From Selenomonas sp. AE3005 (GTDB taxonomy: Bacteria > Bacillota > Negativicutes > Selenomonadales > Selenomonadaceae): DNA of 64,000 nt. Under the pieces are notes generated by a model. That model had not been told where the DNA came from, ran no database searches, and saw only the letters and a program-made list of their open reading frames with translations. The stretch's first letter is position 1, and the number at the start of each line of letters is the position of its first letter. Location of the stretch: positions 12,599 to 76,598 of the forward strand of contig NZ_CAJODG010000003.1 in NCBI RefSeq assembly GCF_905233635.1, given 5' to 3'. Positions 43,127-50,616 of the stretch are shown piece by piece. Both the position numbers and the translations under genes were made by a program.

Positions 43127-45337
43127 TCACTTGCTGCTATGTTCCTCAATCAAACGGCGGTAAGGCCCATCCTGTGCCATCATATCCCGATGACGGCCGC
43201 GTTCCACTATCCGGCCATGTTCCAAGACGATAATCTCATCTGCGTCCCGAATGGTGGACAGCCGATGGGCGATAATAACGCAGGCACAGCCCCGGTGACG
43301 GATATTTTCCAGTACCTTTTCCTCCGTAATAGGGTCCAGGGCGCTGGTGGCCTCGTCCAGTACCAGCAGGGAAGGATTCACGGCCAAAGCCCGGGCAATT
43401 TCGAGCCGCTGCCGCTGGCCGCCGCTGAAGTTGTTGCCGCCTTCCGAAACCATGGCCTCATAGCCGCCCTCGAGCTGCAGGATATCTTCGTGGATACAGG
43501 CGTCCTTGGCCGCCCGGACAATATCACTTTGCCGCAGGGAACGGTCAAACAGGGCAATGTTTTCCCCAACCGTACCGGTAATCTGGAAAACGTCCTGGTC
43601 CACAGCTGCCAGCGAAGTCACAATTACACTGCGTGGTACCTGCCGCCGGGGCGTGCCGTCGAGCAGCACCTGACCGCCCCATTCCTCGTACAGGCCGGTA
43701 ATAACCTTGGCCACCGTGGATTTACCGCTGCCCGAGGCGCCGACAATCGCTGTCCAGTGCCCCGGCTTTAAATGCATGTTAAAGTCCTGCAACAGGGGCG
43801 GTTCCAGCGGACTATAGCCAAAACTGACCGCCTTTAACTCCAGCTCCCCTGACAGGCGGCCCTGAATTTTGGCCGCCACCGGCGCATTTTCCGGCGGATA
43901 ATTAAGGGAATCCACCTCATAACAGCGCACATCATTGAGGCGCTGCATCTGCATTTCCGTAGTCTGCAGGCTGCTATAGAGGCCCGTCAGTTTGCCCACC
44001 GGTGCCTGAAAGCTGCCCATCAAATGCTGAAAGGCCACAAACATACCGGCAGTCATGGCCCCGTCCATAATGGAAAAGCCGCCGAAGGTCATGATAAGCG
44101 CCCCGTTGAGCCCGGACAGCAGCGTGGGCAAAGTGGTCACCGACAGCGACCACAGCTGGGTTTCCTGCGTGCCACGCAGCACCTTGGCCCGGTAACCGGC
44201 CCATTTCATAAAGAAATCACCCTCGTTGCCGTTGGCCTTGAGGCTGTCAATCATGGACAGACCATTTATCGCTGTACCGTATTCCTTGCCGGCATCCTGC
44301 TGAATCCGCATGGCTAAATCCGTCAAGTGGCGTCTGGTCAGCATCATCACGGCAATATTTACCACCATAAACGCGATGCCGATAGCCGTCAGCAGGACGT
44401 TATACTGCAGGAGCAATAAGAGGAAAAACAACGCCACAAAGGCATCGAGCACTGCCGTCGCCGCACTGCCGGACAAGACGCCGGCCACGGACTCATTCAT
44501 CGAAATGCGCCCGGCCACCTCTGCGGCATAGCGCTGATGGAAAAAATGCATGGGCAGGCGCAGCAAATGCCAAAAGAAACTGGACGAATCCGCCAGTGTC
44601 AGTTTACGCTGCCAACGTGTGAGCAGCACTGCCCGGAGCCAGGTCAGCACCGCTGATACGATAAAGGACAACGTCATGGCTACACAGAGATTAGGCATCC
44701 AGTCCCGGTGCTTGCCCGTGAGAATATCGTCCAAAAAGACCTGACTGAATACCGGCGAGGCCAGTCCCGGCACAATCATGAACAGCCCCAGCAGGATAAG
44801 AAAAGTCATGCCCCATTTATCCTTCCAGAGCTTGACGGCCACGGCTTTAAAGACATTGTAGCGATGGCCTGCCGGTTTAAACTTGGCTGACGGTCTGACA
44901 GTCAGGGCAATGCCCGTATACGAGGTAACAAACTCCGACCACGGCACCGTACGCCGCCCCATGGCCGGGTCATTGAGGTAAACCGTATCCCCCACAATTC
45001 CTTCCAGCACAAGGAAATGATTAAACTCCCAATGGATAATCAGGGGATAATCCTGTTCCTCCCGGAGGCTTTCTGCCTCCCAGCGGTAGCCGTGTACTTC
45101 ACAGCCCCGGCCCATGGCTGCCCTCATCACATTGCTGGCCTTACTGCCGTCCCTGTTCACACCGCACTCGGCCCTAAGTTTTTCCAAGGGAACCCACAGA
45201 CCGTAATGAGCCAGTATCATGGCCAGAGATGCCGCCCCACATTCCGTTGCCTCCATCTGCAGGACAGTCGGCACTTTTACCCGGGCGCCGGACTTATGCC
45301 ATAATTTCTGTAAAAATTCCCTTACCATCTGACTCAC
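43127..45337 (-). CDS. NHLM-type peptidase-containing ABC transporter
   Basis: A 736-residue bacteriocin-type exporter (TIGR03796-like). The N-terminal C39 peptidase has catalytic C33 in QMEATECGAASLAMI, H107 in WEFNHFLVLEG and D123 in LNDPAMG, so it should cut after double-glycine leaders. A membrane domain (about 165-440) and an ATPase (GASGSGKSTVAKV, NNFSGGQRQRLEIARAL, LVLDEATSALD) follow. The six short peptide genes nearby carry exactly such leaders. It overlaps the HlyD gene by 4 bases. Confidence 0.95.
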   Translation of the reverse strand: MSQMVREFLQKLWHKSGARVKVPTVLQMEATECGAASLAMILAHYGLWVPLEKLRAECGVNRDGSKASNVMRAAMGRGCEVHGYRWEAESLREEQDYPLIIHWEFNHFLVLEGIVGDTVYLNDPAMGRRTVPWSEFVTSYTGIALTVRPSAKFKPAGHRYNVFKAVAVKLWKDKWGMTFLILLGLFMIVPGLASPVFSQVFLDDILTGKHRDWMPNLCVAMTLSFIVSAVLTWLRAVLLTRWQRKLTLADSSSFFWHLLRLPMHFFHQRYAAEVAGRISMNESVAGVLSGSAATAVLDAFVALFFLLLLLQYNVLLTAIGIAFMVVNIAVMMLTRRHLTDLAMRIQQDAGKEYGTAINGLSMIDSLKANGNEGDFFMKWAGYRAKVLRGTQETQLWSLSVTTLPTLLSGLNGALIMTFGGFSIMDGAMTAGMFVAFQHLMGSFQAPVGKLTGLYSSLQTTEMQMQRLNDVRCYEVDSLNYPPENAPVAAKIQGRLSGELELKAVSFGYSPLEPPLLQDFNMHLKPGHWTAIVGASGSGKSTVAKVITGLYEEWGGQVLLDGTPRRQVPRSVIVTSLAAVDQDVFQITGTVGENIALFDRSLRQSDIVRAAKDACIHEDILQLEGGYEAMVSEGGNNFSGGQRQRLEIARALAVNPSLLVLDEATSALDPITEEKVLENIRHRGCACVIIAHRLSTIRDADEIIVLEHGRIVERGRHRDMMAQDGPYRRLIEEHSSK

Positions 45338-46293
45338 CTGTTACGCAGCCACTGGCTGATTTTATAGAACACCTTTTCAATGGGCGGCCGCCGCTCAATA
45401 ATCACTGAACCTGTACAAAAGCTGCCGGCTGTAACGGGCTTGTGCTCACCCACAAAGGAAGTCCACAGATAGCCGGACGGATTGTTTTCATCCTTTACCA
45501 GCACAAAAGTTATCTCCACTACAGCGCCCTGACCACCGGACAAGAGCCACTTGGCCAGTTCCGGATTGCTGACCTTTTCCTGTATGGACTGCAGCGGCAC
45601 CGGGTAATTCGACACCGTCCGCACCACACCGATAAGACTGCCGGACTCCTGCACATCCACCCCATTGGGAACCAGCTGTATTGTCTGCCCCGGTTCAATA
45701 CGCTTGCCCTTGTCCACGGGAACGTACATTACGCCGGTCAGGTCATTGCGCTTTTTCGTCAGGCGTACGGAACAAAGCGGTGTACCACTGCTAATGACAC
45801 TGCCCTTGCGTATCATCACATCCTCGACAATCCCATCGTAATCACTGATGACATCCCGGGATACCCCCTGCTTATAAAGTTTGGCCTTATACTGATAAAC
45901 CCTGTCCGCCGTATCTTTCATACTGGACGCCAGTTGGGGACCATACTGGGCCATATTGGTATCGGCAGACTGCTGTGGCTGTTCCAGCTCGGCAATCAAA
46001 TCCCCTTTACTGATAGTCGCCCCCTTACGCACATAAACATGGGCAATTTTTCCCCCGGCCACATGCGTAACGGTAGTCACACCGCCGGAATCCAGAATCA
46101 TTCCCTTGCCATCGGCCCGCACAGTGAAAGAACCAAAAATTGACCACAAAATTACGGAAATGAGCAGCAATCCCACCGCTACCAGCGACATCCAGCCGAT
46201 GGGCGTTGTTATGGGCAAAAGCATATCCAGCCTGTCAGGCGAGCGCAGTTTATCCAGTGCCGCCCTGCTAAAAATTTTGCTGCCATCTGCCAT
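45334..46293 (-). CDS. NHLM-type HlyD membrane-fusion protein
   Basis: A 319-residue adaptor (TIGR03794-like): one N-terminal membrane helix (about 33-53), a biotinyl-lipoyl-like half motif (GGKIAHVYVRKGATISKGDLI), a short helical hairpin and a second lipoyl half (DYDGIVEDVMIRKGSVISSGTPL), then a beta domain. It should bridge the ABC transporter to the outer membrane. It starts the hlyD-ABC1-ABC2-sigma run. The terminator after peptide 1 lies 58 bases upstream, so it needs read-through or its own promoter. Confidence 0.9.
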   Translation of the reverse strand: MADGSKIFSRAALDKLRSPDRLDMLLPITTPIGWMSLVAVGLLLISVILWSIFGSFTVRADGKGMILDSGGVTTVTHVAGGKIAHVYVRKGATISKGDLIAELEQPQQSADTNMAQYGPQLASSMKDTADRVYQYKAKLYKQGVSRDVISDYDGIVEDVMIRKGSVISSGTPLCSVRLTKKRNDLTGVMYVPVDKGKRIEPGQTIQLVPNGVDVQESGSLIGVVRTVSNYPVPLQSIQEKVSNPELAKWLLSGGQGAVVEITFVLVKDENNPSGYLWTSFVGEHKPVTAGSFCTGSVIIERRPPIEKVFYKISQWLRNR

Positions 46294-46350
46294 AACCGAT
46301 TATCCCCCCACATTAAAATTTTGTTCATTTTTGAATTATATTCGATAAAT

Positions 46351-46385
46351 AAAGAAAAATACCTGCCAGCAATTGGCAGGTGTTT
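46351..46385 (-). terminator. Terminator after the peptide genes
   Basis: ACCTGCCA/TGGCAGGT stem with a small loop, followed on the minus strand by a T-run. It separates the abundant small-peptide transcripts from the transporter genes, allowing unequal expression. Confidence 0.85.
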
Positions 46386-46408
46386 CTTTATCTGTTTGTA
46401 TTTTATCC

Positions 46409-46747
46409 TTAGGGAGTAACGTTCATGCCACCCTCGTTATGATTATTGCCATTCTGGCTATTCTGCTGAACGCCGCTGTTGTTGGAGTTGTTCTGCGTGT
46501 AGGCCGGCCCCGGTGCAGGTGTAGTCTGAAGGGGATTCGTGCCGCCATCGCTGTCGCCGCTGCCGCCTGTGCTGACAGCAATGGCGCCACCACCGCTGCT
46601 GTCCCCGCCGCCACCGGAAACCATGTCATATACGACGCCTGGTACACCTGTTGTGGCATATTTAACTACGTCTTTAAACCAATTGCCGCCAGAAACCTGC
46701 GCTAAATCTTTAGCCTTGAGTTCGTTTCTCTCATCTTTACCGGTCAT
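46409..46747 (-). CDS. Double-glycine-leader peptide 1 with Asn/Gln module
   Basis: 112 residues. Leader of 21 ends NELKAKDLAQVSGG; the exported part (91 residues) starts NWFKDVVKYATTGVPGVVYD, has a Gly/Ser-rich linker, then QNNSNNSGVQQNSQNG and a GGMNV-type end. The ATG is preceded by GGGGGGATTAAA, the same sequence context as peptide 4. Last of the four tandem peptide genes, 20 bases after peptide 2. No Cys, and no lanthionine or radical SAM enzyme nearby, so it is probably unmodified. Confidence 0.85.
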   Translation of the reverse strand: MTGKDERNELKAKDLAQVSGGNWFKDVVKYATTGVPGVVYDMVSGGGGDSSGGGAIAVSTGGSGDSDGGTNPLQTTPAPGPAYTQNNSNNSGVQQNSQNGNNHNEGGMNVTP

Positions 46748-46767
46748 TTTAATCCCCCCTCACTATA

Positions 46768-47013
46768 TCAATTGATGTTGTAGACGCTGTTGTTCCCACC
46801 ATTATTGATGTCAACCGGTGAGCCGATATCTACCGATGCAGCGTTATTGGACACCTCATTTACCTGCGAGATATGGCTTGTATTATTAATATCACCATGT
46901 TGCGTGTTCTGCTGAGCACCACTGTTGTCCGAATTATTCTGCTGGTTGTTTTCAGCCCCGCCTGCCACTTTTGACAGGTTTTCCATTTCCAGTTCCTGCT
47001 TTTCTTCCTTCAT
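46768..47013 (-). CDS. Double-glycine-leader peptide 2 with Asn/Gln module
   Basis: 81 residues. Leader of 19 ends QELEMENLSKVAGG. The exported part (62 residues) opens at once with the module QQNNSDNSGAQQNTQHG and continues with an Asn-rich tail containing ASVDIGSPVDIN, shared with peptide 5. Highly polar, almost no hydrophobic or aromatic residues, unlike classical pore-forming bacteriocins. It is 21 bases after peptide 3 and in the same transcript. Confidence 0.85.
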   Translation of the reverse strand: MKEEKQELEMENLSKVAGGAENNQQNNSDNSGAQQNTQHGDINNTSHISQVNEVSNNAASVDIGSPVDINNGGNNSVYNIN

Positions 47014-47034
47014 GGCCTGTCCCTGTCCTTTCGC

Positions 47035-47301
47035 TTACTTGGGATTAACTACCAAACCGCCTGTATTCTCAATGTTACCGTTCTGGGTATTCTGCTGGGC
47101 ACCGCTGTTATTGGAGTTATTCTGCTGATTTGTGGGGGTAGTATTGGCCGGAGCTGACTGTCCACTGCCGGAATCATCTTTGCCACCGGAATCCATCAGC
47201 TTGCCTATCACCTCAGTTGCCAGCGGAATTACCTGCTCCCAACCGCCGCCGGAGACCTTTTCCATCTTCTCAGTGCTGAGTTCCTGCTTGTTGTCCTTCA
47301 T
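47035..47301 (-). CDS. Double-glycine-leader peptide 3 with Asn/Gln module
   Basis: 88 residues. Leader of 19 ends QELSTEKMEKVSGG. The exported part begins with an amphipathic stretch (GWEQVIPLATEVIGKLMDSGG), then a Ser/Gly/Thr linker, then QQNNSNNSGAQQNTQNG and a GGLVV ending. It has its own ECF-like promoter (47348-47375) and a GGGG-type ribosome binding site. Confidence 0.85.
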   Translation of the reverse strand: MKDNKQELSTEKMEKVSGGGWEQVIPLATEVIGKLMDSGGKDDSGSGQSAPANTTPTNQQNNSNNSGAQQNTQNGNIENTGGLVVNPK

Positions 47302-47347
47302 TTTAAAAACCCCTTTCTTTTTTTAATCGTTCTTGATTTTGCTTATA

Positions 47348-47375
47348 TATACGATTGAGTATATAGCCTATTACA
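47348..47375 (-). promoter_or_regulatory. ECF-type promoter of peptides 3-2-1
   Basis: On the minus strand TGTAAT (47375-47370), 16-base spacer ending CTCAAT, CGTATA (47353-47348). Resembles the sigma-W type TGAAAC-N16-CGTATA. The sequence after it (TATAAGCAAAATCAA) also resembles that after the peptide 4 site. Confidence 0.7.
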
Positions 47376-47381
47376 TAGTTT

Positions 47382-47648
47382 TTATTTTTTTTTGACGTTC
47401 ATACCGCCCGTATTCTCGCAGTCACCATTTTGGGTATTTTGCTGGGCGCCACTGTTGTTGCTGTTGTCCTGATAATAGCTCGGCCCCGGTTCTTCTGCCG
47501 GCCCTGAGTAGAACCTTATCATCGGGCCAGGTGCGGCGTGAATCTGTTTTTCTATATCCTCAATAGAAATTGTTTCTAACTCCTCACCGCCAGAAACATT
47601 AGCTAATTCTCTTTCCTGCAGTTCGAGTTTTTTATCTTTACCCGTCAT
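47382..47648 (-). CDS. Double-glycine-leader peptide 4 with Asn/Gln module
   Basis: 88 residues from ATG 47648 (GGTGGGG 6 bases upstream; GTG 47660 lies in that site). Leader of 21 ends LELQERELANVSGG. The exported 67 residues contain an acidic start (EELETISIEDIEKQIHAAPG), YYQDNSNNSGAQQNTQNG and a GGMNV ending. One cysteine lies near the end. First of the four tandem peptides, downstream of the second HlyD gene and under its own ECF-like promoter. Confidence 0.85.
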   Translation of the reverse strand: MTGKDKKLELQERELANVSGGEELETISIEDIEKQIHAAPGPMIRFYSGPAEEPGPSYYQDNSNNSGAQQNTQNGDCENTGGMNVKKK

Positions 47649-47697
47649 TTTAATCCCCACCTTTCTTTATGTTGTTTGTATTTTGTATTTGCCTATA

Positions 47698-47725
47698 CAT
47701 ACGCTTGATTTCGCAAACTATTACA
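47698..47725 (-). promoter_or_regulatory. ECF-type promoter of peptide 4
   Basis: On the minus strand TGTAAT (47725-47720), 16-base spacer ending ATCAAG, CGTATG (47703-47698). Confidence 0.7.
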
Positions 47726-47738
47726 AGGGCTGCAAAAA

Positions 47739-48920
47739 TTAGTTTTCTTCCAGCGTGAGTTCCACTTCCGTGCCGGCTGTCACTCCTTCAGTATCGGAGG
47801 TGATGACGATATCCCCCGCCTGCAGCCCGGAAATAATTTCAATATATGTACCGTTGGTTATGCCTGTTTTAACATCACGGAATCCCAGGCATCCATCGGA
47901 TTCCACGACTGCCACCCGGTCATGGTATTCATCAGTAAAGGCCGCCACCGGCACCGCCAGGCACTTGCGTGCCGCATTGGCATGGAGCCGTACCTTCCGA
48001 TAGGTTCCCGGTTCCAATAGCCCCACGCGGTTGTCCACCTGCCAGATTACCTGCCGTACCGTTGCCGGTTCAGCCAGGTCCGGCGTTATTTTTATCACCA
48101 TGGCCGAAAAAATCTGGTCCTCTCCCATATTGCCCACGGAATAATTCGCACCATAAGGTTTGGGCAGGGCCTCGCCGCCCAGTACAGACGTACCAGCGTC
48201 AATGGTCAGACTGACAGGCTGGCCGATTACCATGCGCTTAGCCTGCTCGTCCACCACGGGAGACGTGAAATAAAGCTTGCTGAAATCCCCCACCAACGCC
48301 ACGGGCGTACCAGCCGTCACATAAGCACCTTCACTCTGGTAAAGGCGCAGCACCTCCCCATCAATGGAGGACAGCACCATCTGCCGGGACTGGCGCATAA
48401 GCAGCTGTTCCCGCTGAGCCGTCAAATTATCCATCCGCGCCTGGGCAGCCTTGTAGGCTGCTGCCGCCTCATCATATTTTTCCAGCGAAATAGCATGGTA
48501 TTCCACGAGCTGACTATAACGGTTATAGGAATTACGCGCCTTCAGCAGCTGAGCCTCAGCCTCCACTATATCGCTGTCGGCCTGCTTGATTTTTAAAGGA
48601 ATATCCTCGTCCACCAGCTGCAGGATGGGCTTGCCTGCCGTCACCATGCCATGTTTTTCCACAAACACCTGGGTGATGCGCCCATTTTCCCTGGCGATTA
48701 CATCGGCCATATCATCGCAATAGAAATTCGCCAGTTCCAGCTCCACATAGGGCTGGATTTCCCGTACCTGAACCACCGCACCATTAAGGGGCAGGCGCAG
48801 GTTTTCCATACGCTGCTCGATTTCGTTTTCCCCACGCTGGTTCAGGTACACGCCGTAGCCTAACAGCCCCACAATAACCATAATAATAATGCCGACACCC
48901 AAGTAAAAATACGTTTTCAT
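47739..48920 (-). CDS. Second HlyD/RND-type periplasmic adaptor
   Basis: About 393 residues: N-terminal membrane anchor (YFYLGVGIIIMVIVGLLGYGVYL), lipoyl half motif, a coiled-coil hairpin (about 105-185, KIKQADSDIVEAEAQLLKARNSYNRY), the second lipoyl half, beta-barrel and a membrane-proximal domain with GLQAGDIVITSD. It resembles efflux adaptors more than the NHLM HlyD. No inner-membrane pump lies beside it, so it may serve the NHLM transporter or a distant one. ATG 48920 has GGAG 9 bases upstream. Divergent from peptide 6. Confidence 0.85.
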   Translation of the reverse strand: MKTYFYLGVGIIIMVIVGLLGYGVYLNQRGENEIEQRMENLRLPLNGAVVQVREIQPYVELELANFYCDDMADVIARENGRITQVFVEKHGMVTAGKPILQLVDEDIPLKIKQADSDIVEAEAQLLKARNSYNRYSQLVEYHAISLEKYDEAAAAYKAAQARMDNLTAQREQLLMRQSRQMVLSSIDGEVLRLYQSEGAYVTAGTPVALVGDFSKLYFTSPVVDEQAKRMVIGQPVSLTIDAGTSVLGGEALPKPYGANYSVGNMGEDQIFSAMVIKITPDLAEPATVRQVIWQVDNRVGLLEPGTYRKVRLHANAARKCLAVPVAAFTDEYHDRVAVVESDGCLGFRDVKTGITNGTYIEIISGLQAGDIVITSDTEGVTAGTEVELTLEEN

Positions 48921-48951
48921 AAAAAAATTCTCCAAACTTCCCTAAAAAATT

Positions 48952-48966
48952 TTACAAATCTTGTAA
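48952..48966. promoter_or_regulatory. Palindrome TTACAA-ATC-TTGTAA between divergent genes
   Basis: A perfect 6-bp inverted repeat between the second HlyD gene and peptide 6. Its right arm overlaps the -35 of the ECF-like promoter, so a bound regulator would interfere with sigma access. Confidence 0.5.
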
Positions 48967-48989
48967 TATCCTGTCCGCTCCCTCGTATG
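48962..48989 (+). promoter_or_regulatory. ECF-type promoter of peptide 6
   Basis: TGTAAT (48962-48967), 16-base spacer, CGTATG (48984-48989), identical hexamers to the peptide 4 site but on the opposite strand. TATAAT at 48991-48996 with an extended TG could also act as a sigma-70 -10. Confidence 0.7.
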
Positions 48990-49027
48990 TTATAATAGAA
49001 TTAAAGATAACACAGGAGGTAGACATC

Positions 49028-49204
49028 ATGCGTATTGAAAAACAACTACAGGAAACGGACTTCTCCCGTTTCAGCAAAGTAAAAGACAGCCTCAAGGACC
49101 ACCTCCACGAGATGCGCAGCCAGAAACAGGAGCTATCCTGGAATGAACTGGATACTCTCGCTGCAGCCGGCAGGCCTAATCCCTATAAGCCCTTAAAGCC
49201 TTAA
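49028..49204 (+). CDS. Leader-type peptide 6 with Pro-rich tail (58 residues)
   Basis: ATG 49028 has AGGAGG 9 bases upstream and an ECF-like promoter. The 48-residue leader ends QELSWNELDTLAAAG, fitting the cluster's EL-x4-L-x2-L pattern with AAAG in place of GG. The remaining ten residues, RPNPYKPLKP, are Pro-rich. This could be an exported mini-peptide or a regulatory pheromone for the cluster. Because the cleavage site lacks a strict double glycine, processing is less certain than for peptides 1-5. Confidence 0.7.
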   Translation: MRIEKQLQETDFSRFSKVKDSLKDHLHEMRSQKQELSWNELDTLAAAGRPNPYKPLKP

Positions 49205-49246
49205 GACTACAATTTATAATTCAACAGCCAACACCCTAATACCTGC

Positions 49247-49287
49247 AAAAAAAAAGCTGACATGTCGAATGACAAGTCAGCTTTTTG
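49247..49287. terminator. Bidirectional terminator
   Basis: AGCTGAC (49255-49261) pairs with GTCAGCT (49276-49282), with an inner TGTC/GACA; A- and T-runs flank both sides. It serves peptide 6 and the permease gene. Confidence 0.85.
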
Positions 49288-49297
49288 TCGTTATTGA

Positions 49298-50578
49298 TTA
49301 GAGATGCCAAATCCAGATGTAGATACTGGACATGATAATGGTGAGAATCATCACCGGGAAAGCTACCTTCATAAAGCCGATGAAGGAAATCTGCTTGCCA
49401 TGCTGAGCAGCCAGGGATGCCACAACCACGTTGGCCGAAGCACCGATAAGCGTACCGTTGCCGCCGAGACAGGCGCCGAGTGCCAGACTCCACCACATGG
49501 GCTCAAGATTGGAAAGCCCCATCTGCCCCATATCCTGAATCAGCGGGATCAAAGTGGCTACAAAGGGAATGTTATCAATGAAGGCCGAGGCAATGGCACT
49601 CATCCAAAGAATGAGCATAGCCGTCATCGGCACGTTGCCATTGGTAACTGCCAACGCCTCTGCCGCCATGGCCTTGATAACGCCGGTCTCTACCAAAGCG
49701 CCGACGAGGACGAACAGACCGGCAAAGAAGAAGATGGCCAGCCATTCCACCTTGGAGAGGACTTTGGCAATCATGGTTTCATTGCGCGTGTAGGTGATTA
49801 AGAGCAGCAGGCCTGCGCCCGTGAGAGCCGCCGTAGCCGTTTCCAGCCCCAAAGCACCGTGCATGGCAAACAGCGTAATCGTAAAGAAGATTACGGCCAG
49901 ACATTTTTTCAGCAAGGCCTTGTCGGCAATCTGACTCTTGGCATTAAGGCGCATAACCTTGTCCTGCAGTTCCGGCGTGGTCTTGAGCCTGCTGCCGTAA
50001 AGAGCTACCAAGACAGCCTGTACCACGATAAAGATAGCCACGGATACCAGCGTCATGTTCTGAATGAAGTCCATAAAGCTCAGGCCCACGGCACTGCCAA
50101 TCATAATATTCGGCGGGTCACCGATAAGGGTGGCCGTACCGCCGATATTGGAGGAAATAATCTGCGCCATAAGATAGGGCTTTACATCTACCTTGAGCTG
50201 GGAGGTAATGCTGAACGTGATGGGCACGGTCAAAAGAACCGTGGTCACGTTATCGAGGAGTGCCGAACATACAGCCGTAATGGTGGACAGCGCCACCAGC
50301 AGCGCCACGGGCTTTGCCTTGACCTTCTTGGCTGCCCAGATGGCAAGGAAGTTAAACAGCCCCGTTTCACTGGTAATGTTGACAATAATCATCATGCCCA
50401 TTAAAAGCCCTAATGTATTAAAGTCAATGTGATGAATAGCCGTTTCCTGACTGATAATACCAAACAGAATCATCAGCATAGCGCCAAAGATGCCCACGAT
50501 GGTGCGATGTACCTTTTCTGAAATAATCAAGGCATAAGCAGCCACAAAGATAACTATGGCTATCGTTGTTGAAGTCAA
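49298..50578 (-). CDS. ArsB/NhaD/SLC13-like ion permease
   Basis: A 426-residue membrane protein with about ten to twelve helices. Two inverted repeats carry the family motifs: LLDNVTTVLLTVPITFSI followed by SSNIGGTATLIGDPPNIMIG in the first half, and FIDNIPFVATLIPLI followed by LGACLGGNGTLIGASANVV in the second. These match the ion transporter superfamily (NhaD, ArsB, P protein). The substrate, an anion or Na+/H+ exchange, is not decidable. Own terminator. Confidence 0.88.
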   Translation of the reverse strand: MTSTTIAIVIFVAAYALIISEKVHRTIVGIFGAMLMILFGIISQETAIHHIDFNTLGLLMGMMIIVNITSETGLFNFLAIWAAKKVKAKPVALLVALSTITAVCSALLDNVTTVLLTVPITFSITSQLKVDVKPYLMAQIISSNIGGTATLIGDPPNIMIGSAVGLSFMDFIQNMTLVSVAIFIVVQAVLVALYGSRLKTTPELQDKVMRLNAKSQIADKALLKKCLAVIFFTITLFAMHGALGLETATAALTGAGLLLLITYTRNETMIAKVLSKVEWLAIFFFAGLFVLVGALVETGVIKAMAAEALAVTNGNVPMTAMLILWMSAIASAFIDNIPFVATLIPLIQDMGQMGLSNLEPMWWSLALGACLGGNGTLIGASANVVVASLAAQHGKQISFIGFMKVAFPVMILTIIMSSIYIWIWHL

Positions 50579-50616
50579 AATTTACCCCTCTTTCTTTTTT
50601 CATCCCTATAGAGTTT

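Noticed and set aside
46409..47648. Peptides as classical lanthipeptide or Nif11/nitrile-hydratase precursors
   Set aside because: Cargo has almost no Cys, and no LanM, radical SAM or other modification gene lies in the cluster; leaders are short double-glycine types.
47035..47660. Repeated peptide modules as a CRISPR or DNA repeat array
   Set aside because: Similarity is at protein level with synonymous changes, inside separate genes with their own ribosome binding sites.
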